DNA of 64,000 nucleotides from an uncultured Lachnospiraceae bacterium (GTDB lineage: Bacteria; Bacillota; Clostridia; Lachnospirales; Lachnospiraceae): NCBI GenBank assembly GCA_902794095.1, contig CADBFZ010000004.1:124001-188000 (forward strand), given 5' to 3'. The position numbers and the translations under genes were made by a program. This document shows, one piece after another, positions 18,772 to 26,577 of the stretch. Position 1 is the stretch's first letter. Every line of letters begins with the position of its first letter. The notes under the pieces were generated by a model that had not been told where the DNA came from, searched no databases, and saw only the letters and a list, made by a program, of their open reading frames with translations.

Positions 18772-21150
18772 ATGGATGAGCTGAAAGATATTCATTATGA
18801 CGCGTTTATAAGTTACAGGCACTGTGAACTTGACAGTTTTGTTGCGGAGAATCTTCACAGAAAGCTGGAAAATTTCAAGCTCCCGAAGTCTGTTATCTCT
18901 AAGGTTAAAGGCGGCAAGAAGAGGATAGAGAGAGTATTCAGGGATGTTGATGAACTCCCTCTTTCCGAAGATCTTTCAGATCCCATTAACAAGGCATTAA
19001 AAAATTCAGACTATCTGATCACTATCTGCACTCCTCGGTATCCTCAGTCGAGATGGTGCATGAAAGAGATAGAAGTCTTTCTTCAGACACATCCCAGAGA
19101 TCACATTCTCGTAGTGCTCGCAGAGGATGAGCCTGTCAATTCTTTTCCCGAAATACTTTGTTATGATAACGTAACCATGACGGACGAAAACGGTAAGACC
19201 GTGGTCGTCCGTCGTGAAGTTGAGCCTCTTGCTGCAGATACAAGAGGTGATAATAAAAAAGAGATAATTAAGTCCATGAATGTTGCGGTGATCAAGATTG
19301 CCGCGGCAATATTCGGCCTTAATTATGATGATCTAAGGCAGCGGCACCGTGAACAGAAGCTCCGCAAAATGGCGGCAGTATTCGGAAGTATCGGCGCGGC
19401 TGTTCTTGCTTTTGCGATATTTGCAACTGCGGCTCTTATCAGGATCAGCAAACAAAATGTAACCATCAAAAATAACCTGGCAGCTTCTATGGCAAACGTA
19501 TCGGAACAGCTTCTGGGAGACGGAAGAAGACTTGATTCCATATATGCGGTAAGAAGCGTACTTTCAGAAGGCGAGGATTATAACAGCTCCGCACTGAGGG
19601 CTTTGTATAAGTCAACGGGAGTATATGATGTATCAGGAAAATATTCCCCTGTCACCGATTACAACGCGTCTTCATGGATATATGAATTCTATATTTCCTA
19701 TGATGAGGAATACATTGTACTGAATGACAGTGCATCATTCTATGTATATGATGTCGAAACTGCGGAACTTGTTCTGAGTGAAAATATCGACTACACATGT
19801 GAGACGGCTTTTTGCGGATCTGAAGGAATTGTTGTAAGCGGTGAGGATGGAACCAAGTATTATTCTCTTACCGGAGAAGATGACTTTGAACTTGATATTC
19901 CCGATGATATTGATCTGTATTCGTCTCCTGTGGACGGGCTTTGCTATGCGGTTTCCGACAGTGACATCTACGGGATTGCAGAAGACGGCAGTTTGATCTT
20001 CGAAAGCGATATATCTGATTATTTTAAAAATGATGAAGTAAACCTTGTGGGAATCAGGGATAATGAGGAATGCATCACCTGTTGCTTTAGCGGCTATGAC
20101 GGGGAATATGTTCTCGCAATGGATCGAAGTGACGGGAGCGTACTGTATTCTTTTTCCGACGATGAACAGACATATCCTTCCGCAGAACTTTCGGATGGTA
20201 TCTTCTATATGGCCCGAAATCATCCGGATCCTGACGGGGGACTGAGCACTGTTGTAACGGCGATTAAAGCTTCGGATTCAAAAGTGATCTGGACCATGGC
20301 AATCGACGGATTCATGATCGAGAATGTGGATATGCAGTTGTCCGATTCATACATATATCTGTGCAGTGCTTACGAAGTTGCGGTGATTGACCGCAGCAGC
20401 GGAGAGCTGATCAATCGCAATTCCTATCCCGATTCTGTAATGGCGGGATGGACGGATGACTATGGGTTTTACTTTATAGACGGCGACGGTGCGGTATTTA
20501 ACATAGAGGATTCCTATACGGGAGAAGTTACAGACGAGTTCTATAAAATTGTTCCTAGGCAGCCCATCACCGATGCTTGCTTTGCGGGCGGGGATCTTTT
20601 CATCGCCTTCGATGAGGCGGGTTATGTGACCAGATATTCGTGTGAGATAAGCAGTTTTGCCGAATATGCGGATGATTATTATGAGACGGGATATCACGAA
20701 GAGGATGCCCGTGATTATATGGCAGATCATCCTGAATACGGTGTGGATGCGCTGCTTATAGAAGACGCATTTTATTCGGATGATGAAAATTTCATATTCG
20801 TACTTTTATCGGGACATGTGGCGAAAATATTCGATGCTGACAGTAAGAAGTGCGTGGTTTCTTTTGAAACCGCAGATACGATGTTTGACGAACTCGTATT
20901 CAGCGATATAACCGGCAGTTATATCTTAAGCGGTGAGAAGTCCTATCTTTTTGACGATCGCATGCAAATGATATGTGTCATGGACAGGATCGTATGCGAA
21001 GAAGACGGTGAATTTGTTGTCATGAACTATGACATGGATTTTTATACGGTGCCGTATTTTGACGTTCCGAAGCTCCTCGAATATGCGGATGAGATTCTGG
21101 AAGGATACGAACCTCAGCCGAATATTCGCGAAAAATACGGTTTGAATTGA
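18772..21150 (+). CDS. Membrane-anchored TIR domain protein with C-terminal beta-propeller-like region
   Basis: A 792-residue protein. Residues 8-125 form a TIR domain: YDAFISYRHCELDSFVAENL, then RVFRDVDELPLSEDL, YLITICTPRYPQSRWC and Glu99. The W-C-x-x-E motif places Glu99 where TIR NADases carry their catalytic glutamate. A helical linker, one transmembrane segment (about 202-224) and about 565 residues of repeated beta blades follow (DVETAELVLSENIDYT, DRSDGSVLYSFSDDE, DRSSGELINRNSYPD), resembling a PQQ/WD-type propeller. The expected topology is a cytoplasmic TIR domain and an extracytoplasmic propeller. It follows four lipoproteins by 2 bp and ends next to exoA with no room for a terminator. 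NAD cleavage and any immune or signalling role are inference. Confidence 0.88.
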   Translation: MDELKDIHYDAFISYRHCELDSFVAENLHRKLENFKLPKSVISKVKGGKKRIERVFRDVDELPLSEDLSDPINKALKNSDYLITICTPRYPQSRWCMKEIEVFLQTHPRDHILVVLAEDEPVNSFPEILCYDNVTMTDENGKTVVVRREVEPLAADTRGDNKKEIIKSMNVAVIKIAAAIFGLNYDDLRQRHREQKLRKMAAVFGSIGAAVLAFAIFATAALIRISKQNVTIKNNLAASMANVSEQLLGDGRRLDSIYAVRSVLSEGEDYNSSALRALYKSTGVYDVSGKYSPVTDYNASSWIYEFYISYDEEYIVLNDSASFYVYDVETAELVLSENIDYTCETAFCGSEGIVVSGEDGTKYYSLTGEDDFELDIPDDIDLYSSPVDGLCYAVSDSDIYGIAEDGSLIFESDISDYFKNDEVNLVGIRDNEECITCCFSGYDGEYVLAMDRSDGSVLYSFSDDEQTYPSAELSDGIFYMARNHPDPDGGLSTVVTAIKASDSKVIWTMAIDGFMIENVDMQLSDSYIYLCSAYEVAVIDRSSGELINRNSYPDSVMAGWTDDYGFYFIDGDGAVFNIEDSYTGEVTDEFYKIVPRQPITDACFAGGDLFIAFDEAGYVTRYSCEISSFAEYADDYYETGYHEEDARDYMADHPEYGVDALLIEDAFYSDDENFIFVLLSGHVAKIFDADSKKCVVSFETADTMFDELVFSDITGSYILSGEKSYLFDDRMQMICVMDRIVCEEDGEFVVMNYDMDFYTVPYFDVPKLLEYADEILEGYEPQPNIREKYGLN

Positions 21151-21903
21151 TTATTTGATCACAAGTTCTACGGGGCAGTGGTCGGAACCCATTATGTCGG
21201 TATGGATATCCGCGCTTACAAGCCTGCTCTCGAGCTTCTTGGAAGCTACGAAGTAGTCGATACGCCATCCCGCATTCTTTTCCCTGGAATGGAACATATA
21301 TGACCACCAGGAGTAGATGTCTTTTCTGTCGGGATAAAAGTATCTGAAAGTATCGATATATCCGCTCTCGAGAACTTTGCCGAATGCGGCTCTTTCCTCG
21401 TCTGAGAAGCCGGCATTGTGGTGGTTTGATGAGGGATTTTTGAGGTCGATCTCATTGTGGGCCACGTTAAGATCTCCGCAGTAGATAACGGGCTTTTTCT
21501 TCTCCAGTTTCAGGATATAGGCAAGGAAAGCCTCTTCCCACTTCATTCTGTAATCAAGGCGGGCAAGCTCCCTTTGAGAATTGGGGACATAGACCGTTAT
21601 AAAGTAGAAATCCTCGAATTCCGCGGTAATTACACGGCCTTCGTGATCATGCTCCTCAACGCCTATTCCGTAGGTTACGCTGATGGGTTCTTTTCTCGTA
21701 AATAGAGCGGTTCCGGAATAGCCCTTTTTCTCGGCATAGTTCCAGTACTGGTGGTAGCCGGGAAGGTCCAGTTCGAACTGACCTTCGGAGAGTTTGGTCT
21801 CCTGAAGGCAGAAAATGTCTGCATCCAGCTTCTTAAAAGAGTCATCAAAGCCCTTTCCGGAGCAGGCTCTTAGTCCGTTTACGTTCCAAGAGATGAATTT
21901 CAT
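21151..21903 (-). CDS. xth: Exodeoxyribonuclease III / AP endonuclease
   Basis: A 250-residue Mg-dependent AP endonuclease of the ExoA/Xth family, acting in base excision repair. Motifs in order: MKFISWNVNGLRAC, DIFCLQETKL, GYSGTALFTRKEP, GRVITAEFEDFYFITVYVPNS, PVIYCGDLNVAHNEIDL, WRIDYFVASKKL and the C-terminal GSDHCPVE. The start at 21903 is chosen because AGGAAA precedes it and the family begins MK[FL]ISWNVNG; an in-frame start at 21936 is less likely. Its stop abuts the convergent TIR gene stop. Confidence 0.97.
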   Translation of the reverse strand: MKFISWNVNGLRACSGKGFDDSFKKLDADIFCLQETKLSEGQFELDLPGYHQYWNYAEKKGYSGTALFTRKEPISVTYGIGVEEHDHEGRVITAEFEDFYFITVYVPNSQRELARLDYRMKWEEAFLAYILKLEKKKPVIYCGDLNVAHNEIDLKNPSSNHHNAGFSDEERAAFGKVLESGYIDTFRYFYPDRKDIYSWWSYMFHSREKNAGWRIDYFVASKKLESRLVSADIHTDIMGSDHCPVELVIK

Positions 21904-21976
21904 GTCTCTTTTCCTTTCGGTGATTATTTCGATCATTATATCATTTATGAGGATATTTTGCCTGTCAGAGAAAACT

Positions 21977-21992
21977 GTTAGTTATAACTAAC
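21977..21992. promoter_or_regulatory. GTTAG-N6-CTAAC operator between exoA and the NifU-like gene (site 4)
   Basis: GTTAGTTATAACTAAC is fully palindromic over 16 bp. It lies 74 bp upstream of exoA (minus) and about 40 bp upstream of the TATAAT serving the plus-strand pair, so which unit it controls is unclear. Confidence 0.6.
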
Positions 21993-22008
21993 TACATATA
22001 CTTACATC

Positions 22009-22037
22009 TGTACAAAAATACCGAAAAAAGGTATAAT
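22009..22037 (+). promoter_or_regulatory. Promoter of the NifU-like / GGGtGRT operon
   Basis: -10 TATAAT (22032-22037) with a weak -35 TGTACA (22009-22014) at 17 bp. The leader is about 75 nt with AAGGAGG before the start at 22118. Confidence 0.6.
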
Positions 22038-22117
22038 TTTTACTCAGATGCGTGATTTTATAAGTAGTTCAGAAGATCTATGATAAATCATTCACATTCT
22101 ATTAAGGAGGCTACTAC

Positions 22118-22810
22118 ATGATTTATTCAACAGAAGTAAAAGCGATGTGTCCTGTACATCAGGGCGTACATCACGGCGCTGCACCCATTCCCGAAGAAGC
22201 AAAATGGGTAAAGTCCAAAGAAGTTAAGGACATTTCCGGTTATACTCACGGTATCGGCTGGTGTGCTCCTCAGCAGGGTGCCTGCAAACTTTCTCTTAAT
22301 GTTAAGGACGGAATCATTCAGGAAGCTCTTGTTGAGACCATCGGTTGCTCAGGTATGACTCACTCTGCAGCTATGGCATCCGAGATTCTTCCCGGACTTA
22401 CCGTTCTCGAAGCTCTTAACACCGACCTCGTTTGCGACGCTATCAACACCGCAATGAGAGAGCTCTTCCTTCAGATCGTTTACGGACGTACTCAGTCTGC
22501 ATTCTCTGAGGGCGGACTTCAGATCGGCGCAGGTCTTGAGGACCTTGGTAAGGGCGCTCGTTCAATGGTTGGTACCACTTACGGAACTCTCGAGAAGGGA
22601 CCCAGATATCTCGAGCTTACCGACGGATATATCACCCACCTTGCTCTTGACGAGAACGATGAGATCATCGGTTACAAGTACATCAACTTCGGAAAGATGA
22701 TGGATTTCATCAAGGCCGGCGAAGATGTCGTAAAGGCAGTTGAGAAGGCTCAGGGTCAGTATGGCCGTGTTGCTGATGCTGCTAGACTTATTGACCCTCG
22801 TAAAGAGTGA
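22118..22810 (+). CDS. NifU/IscU-like iron-sulfur scaffold-related protein
   Basis: A 230-residue cytoplasmic protein. The segment GACKLSLNVKDGIIQEALVETIGCSGMTHSAAMASEILPGLTVLEAL (residues about 53-98) lines up with the NifU/IscU N-terminal fold, including two of the usual cluster-ligand Cys positions (the AC before KLSL, and the GCSG). The N-terminus carries extra Cys/His (MCPVHQGVHHG) and the C-terminal part is specific to this family. AAGGAGG precedes the ATG. Codon use is strongly biased, suggesting high expression. It is followed by the GGGtGRT gene after 18 bp. Role in Fe-S assembly is a family-level expectation; the third canonical Cys was not identified. Confidence 0.8.
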   Translation: MIYSTEVKAMCPVHQGVHHGAAPIPEEAKWVKSKEVKDISGYTHGIGWCAPQQGACKLSLNVKDGIIQEALVETIGCSGMTHSAAMASEILPGLTVLEALNTDLVCDAINTAMRELFLQIVYGRTQSAFSEGGLQIGAGLEDLGKGARSMVGTTYGTLEKGPRYLELTDGYITHLALDENDEIIGYKYINFGKMMDFIKAGEDVVKAVEKAQGQYGRVADAARLIDPRKE

Positions 22811-22828
22811 TAAAGGGAGGATATGAAA

Positions 22829-23848
22829 ATGGCAAAATTTGAATCTTATGAAAGAAGAGAGCCCCAGATCCTTGCTAAACTCGCTGAGTACGGGATTAAG
22901 TCAATCGATGAGGCTGAACAGATTACCAAAGACGCAGGACTTGATGTTTATCACATGATCGAGAACATCCAGCCCATCTGCTTTGAGAATGCTAAGTGGG
23001 CATACACCGTAGGTGCTGCCATCGCTATCAAGAAGGGATGCCGCAAGGCTGCTGACGCTGCAGCTGCTATCGGAGAAGGTCTCCAGGCATTCTGTATCCC
23101 CGGATCCGTTGCTGATACCCGTAAGGTTGGTCTCGGACACGGAAATCTCGGAAAGATGCTCCTTGAGGAGGAGACCGAGTGCTTCGCATTCCTCGCAGGA
23201 CACGAGTCATTCGCAGCTGCTGAAGGCGCTATCGGTATCGCAGAGAAGGCTAACAAGGTTCGTCAGAAGCCCCTTCGCGTTATCCTTAACGGACTTGGCA
23301 AGGACGCTGCACAGATCATCTCCAGAATCAACGGATTCACCTTCGTTGAGACCGAGTATGATCCTTACACCAACACTGTAAAGGAAGTATCCAGAACCTG
23401 CTATTCCAAGGATCCCGAGTCACCCAGAGCAAAGGTTAACTGCTACGGCGCTAACGATGTTTGCGAAGGTGTTGCTATCATGTGGAAAGAGAACGTTGAC
23501 GTATCCATCACCGGAAACTCAACCAACCCTACCAGATTCCAGCATCCCGTTGCAGGTACCTATAAGAAGGAGAGACTTGAGGCAGGCAAGAAGTACTTCT
23601 CAGTTGCTTCAGGCGGCGGTACCGGACGTACCCTTCATCCCGATAACATGGCTGCAGGCCCCGCTTCCTACGGTATGACCGATACCATGGGACGTATGCA
23701 CTCAGACGCTCAGTTTGCAGGATCTTCTTCAGTTCCCGCACACGTTGAGATGATGGGACTTATCGGAGCAGGTAACAACCCCATGGTTGGTATGACCGTT
23801 TCTACCGCAGTTTCTATCGAAGAGGCTGCTAAGGCAGGAAAGTTCTGA
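22829..23848 (+). CDS. GGGtGRT family protein
   Basis: A 339-residue protein named for its motif, seen here as SVASGGGTGRTLHPDN, followed by the conserved TMGRMHSDAQFAGSSSVPAH and GLIGAGNNPMVGMTVSTAVS. The start is ATG 22829, with GGAGG 8 bp upstream; ATG 22823 would be only 2 bp from it. Cysteines include KKGCRKAADAAA and FCIPG. The biochemical role is not known to me; its constant partner here is the NifU-like gene, so a role in iron-sulfur or redox metabolism is plausible. Heavily biased codons suggest a very abundant protein. A strong terminator follows. Confidence 0.88.
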   Translation: MAKFESYERREPQILAKLAEYGIKSIDEAEQITKDAGLDVYHMIENIQPICFENAKWAYTVGAAIAIKKGCRKAADAAAAIGEGLQAFCIPGSVADTRKVGLGHGNLGKMLLEEETECFAFLAGHESFAAAEGAIGIAEKANKVRQKPLRVILNGLGKDAAQIISRINGFTFVETEYDPYTNTVKEVSRTCYSKDPESPRAKVNCYGANDVCEGVAIMWKENVDVSITGNSTNPTRFQHPVAGTYKKERLEAGKKYFSVASGGGTGRTLHPDNMAAGPASYGMTDTMGRMHSDAQFAGSSSVPAHVEMMGLIGAGNNPMVGMTVSTAVSIEEAAKAGKF

Positions 23849-23870
23849 TAGTTGAATAAATCATAATGAT

Positions 23871-23909
23871 AAACTCCCGAAGGCATAAAGCCCTCGGGAG
23901 TTTTTTTTC
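23871..23909. terminator. Terminator between GGGtGRT and the phosphatase
   Basis: AAACTCCCGA pairs with TCGGGAGTTT across an AGGCATAAAGCCC loop (itself able to pair GGC/GCC), followed by eight T. It can serve both convergent genes. Confidence 0.88.
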
Positions 23910-23913
23910 AGTT

Positions 23914-24474
23914 TTAATTCAGCTTCATCAGTTTGCAGTTTTCTATTCCATCAACCCAGAAATCTTTCAGATCGAGTTTTCGGACATTGCATTTTATTGC
24001 AGAGTTCATGGCACCGTGTCCGACGATAAGGACGTCTTTTCCTCCTTCGATGAGAGGATAAACTTTCTCTTCCAAAAACTCTCTTGTTCTTTGCATCAGG
24101 TCTAAGATGCTTTCTCCACCTTCGGGCCTTTCAAGATATTTCTCCGGCTCTTCAAAGAATACCTTTACATAGCAGTCCGGATCCTTGAAGCTGTTGTGAA
24201 CTCCTTCGTATATACCGAAGCTCATTTCCCTGAGCCTGTCATCGTATATAACAGGAATGTCACGGCCTTTAAGCAGTATTTCAGCGGTTTCCTTAGCACG
24301 GGAAAGCGGAGAACAGAAGCAGATGTCGAAGTGAATGTCCTTGTATCTGACAGCTGCATCTTCGGCCATCTTTATGCCGGTCTCATTTAAAGGAATATCT
24401 GTTTTTCCCTGAAGAATATGTTTGTCGTTCCAATCCGTTCTTCCGTGACGGATAACGTATAAACTGCCACTCAT
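23914..24474 (-). CDS. Histidine phosphatase (phosphoglycerate mutase-like) family protein
   Basis: A 186-residue cytoplasmic enzyme of the RHG branch. The catalytic VIRHGRTDWN at residues 7-16, substrate-contact FCSPLSRAKETAEI, acid/base Glu in LREMSFGIYEG and the second catalytic His in LIVGHGAMNSAI are all present. The size matches small phosphatases of the CobC/GpmB type rather than the 230-250-residue dPGM, so a broad-specificity or unknown-substrate phosphatase is the safest call. It is the only minus-strand gene between two plus-strand units. Confidence 0.9.
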   Translation of the reverse strand: MSGSLYVIRHGRTDWNDKHILQGKTDIPLNETGIKMAEDAAVRYKDIHFDICFCSPLSRAKETAEILLKGRDIPVIYDDRLREMSFGIYEGVHNSFKDPDCYVKVFFEEPEKYLERPEGGESILDLMQRTREFLEEKVYPLIEGGKDVLIVGHGAMNSAIKCNVRKLDLKDFWVDGIENCKLMKLN

Positions 24475-24561
24475 TAATGAACCTTTCTTTTTGCGTGATA
24501 ATTCATCTGAATTATTTTATACTATAGATTAGTTTTTGGCTATTCGAGAGGAAATAAGAGT

Positions 24562-25131
24562 ATGAGCAAGTTTGAATTCTCTAAACCCGGGAATTTTCTA
24601 TATCCGCTTCCGGCAGTAATAGTTACCTGCGGAAAAACAGGTGGCGAGATGAACATGATCACCATCGCATGGACCGGCACCGTTTGCTCCGATCCTCCCA
24701 TGGTATATATCTCTGTAAGAAAAGAACGATATTCATATCATATGTTAAAAGAAACCGGAGAGTTTGTGATAAATCTTCCTTCCGAGGATATGGTCTATGC
24801 TCTTGATAAGGCGGGATGCACCACCGGTGCAAAAATAGATAAATTCAAGGAACTTAAACTCACACCTGCTAAGAGCTTTAAGGTGAGTGCGCCAGCAATT
24901 GCAGAAGCACCGGTTTGTATAGAATGTAAAGTAAAGCAGATCCTGGAGCTGGGGACACACGATATGTTTCTGGCAGAGGTTGTAAGTGTATCGGTTGAAG
25001 ATAAGTTTCTTGATGAGAAGGGAGTTTTTCATATGGACAGGTGTAATCTTGTTGCATATGAGCATGGAGCTTATCGTAAACTGTCTGATACACTCGGGAA
25101 ATTCGGATATTCGGTGAGGAAGAAAAAATGA
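24562..25131 (+). CDS. Flavin reductase-like (flavoredoxin) FMN-binding protein
   Basis: A 189-residue split-barrel flavoprotein of the flavin reductase family. Family marks: PLPAVIVTCGKTGGEMNMITIAWTGTVCSDPPMVYISVRKERYS and the later TGEFVINLPSEDM and CTTGAKIDKF. Such proteins bind FMN and act as NAD(P)H:flavin oxidoreductases or electron carriers in anaerobes. ATG 24562 follows GAGAGGAAAT. The stop overlaps the next gene's start (ATGA). Confidence 0.92.
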   Translation: MSKFEFSKPGNFLYPLPAVIVTCGKTGGEMNMITIAWTGTVCSDPPMVYISVRKERYSYHMLKETGEFVINLPSEDMVYALDKAGCTTGAKIDKFKELKLTPAKSFKVSAPAIAEAPVCIECKVKQILELGTHDMFLAEVVSVSVEDKFLDEKGVFHMDRCNLVAYEHGAYRKLSDTLGKFGYSVRKKK

Positions 25132-25646
25132 ATAATAAAAACATCAGATCCGTGATCGCTATCGGAGTGATCATTCTCTTAGCAGTCTTATGTATATGCA
25201 TATTTGTAAACAGATCTTACACTGGCGAAACCGTCTACGATCATACTGAAACTCAGATTTCGGAACAGACCCCGGAGCCGGAATCATACGGTGAGATAAG
25301 TACGGAGCAGATCGAAGCCGGCGCGGTGGAAGGACCTGAGGGATTTACCGTAGAAGAAGAGGAGCCTGAAGAAATTCCTGTTTATGTATTCAGAAATGAA
25401 AAGCTTCTGAATGAACATTATGAAAAGCACGGAATAGAGATGGGTTTTGCTTCTGCTGAAGAATACCAGGCAGCGGCATCTGCAGTGATAACAAATCCGG
25501 ATTCATTATTTAAGATAGAAGCGGATGACGGTGACGGGGTATATTACCTTGAAGCTACGAATGAATTCGTAGTACTTTCGACCGACGGATATATAAGAAC
25601 ATATTTCCTTCCAAGCTCGGGAAAAGCATATTTCGACAGACAATAG
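25128..25646 (+). CDS. Single-pass membrane or secreted protein, hypothetical
   Basis: A 172-residue protein with one N-terminal hydrophobic helix (VIAIGVIILLAVLCICIFV) and no lipobox, followed by an acidic Glu-rich linker (about 35-90) and an unrecognised C-terminal domain (EYQAAASAVITNPDSLFKIEADDGDGVYYLEATNEFVVLSTDGYIRTYF). The final part resembles the phage/ICE-type 'EndoU-like or barnase-type tail' only loosely, and I do not assign it. It overlaps the flavoredoxin gene by 4 bp and is followed by a hairpin terminator. Confidence 0.75.
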   Translation: MNNKNIRSVIAIGVIILLAVLCICIFVNRSYTGETVYDHTETQISEQTPEPESYGEISTEQIEAGAVEGPEGFTVEEEEPEEIPVYVFRNEKLLNEHYEKHGIEMGFASAEEYQAAASAVITNPDSLFKIEADDGDGVYYLEATNEFVVLSTDGYIRTYFLPSSGKAYFDRQ

Positions 25647-25665
25647 TTGCAGATTGACACAAGAT

Positions 25666-25699
25666 GTGACAGGGGCTCAGTCCCTTGTCACATTTTTTT
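25666..25699 (+). terminator. Hairpin terminator (dispersed repeat family, copy 2)
   Basis: GTGACAGGGGCT pairs with the complementary arm ending TTGTCAC around a CAG loop, then seven T. Shares the GTGACA-GGGG core with hairpins at 5636, 53087 and 54950. Confidence 0.85.
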
Positions 25700-25781
25700 C
25701 GCCTTTAAAGATTTTTTAAGAAATGACTTGTTACTATAACATCACAGTCGGAAATAAGTTTTGAAAAAGATGAGGTAAAAC

Positions 25782-26576
25782 ATGGCTAATATTTGTTTGG
25801 AAGCTAAGGATCTGTGCAAGACATATATAGTCGACGGATTCAGTAACAACGTACTACAGAATATTAATCTTAAGATCGAAGAAGGAGAGTTTGTATCGAT
25901 CATGGGACCCAGCGGATCGGGTAAATCGACCCTGCTATATACCATAAGCGGCATGGATAACATGACTGCGGGAAAAGTAATCTTCGACGGAGATGATCTC
26001 TCTAAGATGAATGATAAGCAGCTTACGAAAATGAGACTACTTAAGATGGGTTTTATTTTCCAGCAGATGTATATGATGAAAAAACTCAGCATCATGGATA
26101 ACATAGTACTTCCCGGTTATCAGGCAGGAATTGTCTCAAGGGATGAAGTCAATAAGAAGGCTGAAGACCTGATGAGAAGACTCGGTATCATCGAAACTGC
26201 GGGAAGAGAGATTACTGAAGTGTCAGGAGGTCAACTTCAGAGAGCGTGCCTTGCAAGGGCACTTATCAACAGCCCCAAGGTTCTCTTTGCGGATGAGCCC
26301 ACAGGTGCGCTGAATTCCAAGGCATCAATGGAAGTTCTGGGAGAGATGGTCAAGGCTAATGAACTCGGTACGACAGTACTGATGGTAACACACAGCGAGA
26401 AGGTTGCCGCAAGTTCCGACAGGATAATCTACCTGATGGACGGAGATATTCAGGGAGAACTTGTTCTGGGCAAGATCAAGACTACGGAAGACAATACGGA
26501 TAATAAGAGCACTTCGGAGATTCTTCAGATAAGAGAAAGAAAACTCAGAAAATGGCTTGAAGAGATGGGGTGGTAA
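25782..26576 (+). CDS. ABC transporter ATP-binding protein (FtsX/MacB-type exporter)
   Basis: A 264-residue ATPase with Walker A GPSGSGKST, Q-loop FIFQQMYMMKKLS, signature VSGGQLQRACLARAL, Walker B VLFADEPTGALN and the switch His in MVTHSEKVA. The highly similar LolD/MacB/BceA subgroup pairs with FtsX-type permeases, which is what follows after one base. First gene of a five-gene unit with a lipoprotein hydrolase and a two-component system. This architecture is typical of peptide-antibiotic sensing and resistance modules (BceAB/VncRS type). Confidence 0.93.
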   Translation: MANICLEAKDLCKTYIVDGFSNNVLQNINLKIEEGEFVSIMGPSGSGKSTLLYTISGMDNMTAGKVIFDGDDLSKMNDKQLTKMRLLKMGFIFQQMYMMKKLSIMDNIVLPGYQAGIVSRDEVNKKAEDLMRRLGIIETAGREITEVSGGQLQRACLARALINSPKVLFADEPTGALNSKASMEVLGEMVKANELGTTVLMVTHSEKVAASSDRIIYLMDGDIQGELVLGKIKTTEDNTDNKSTSEILQIRERKLRKWLEEMGW

Positions 26577-26577
26577 A

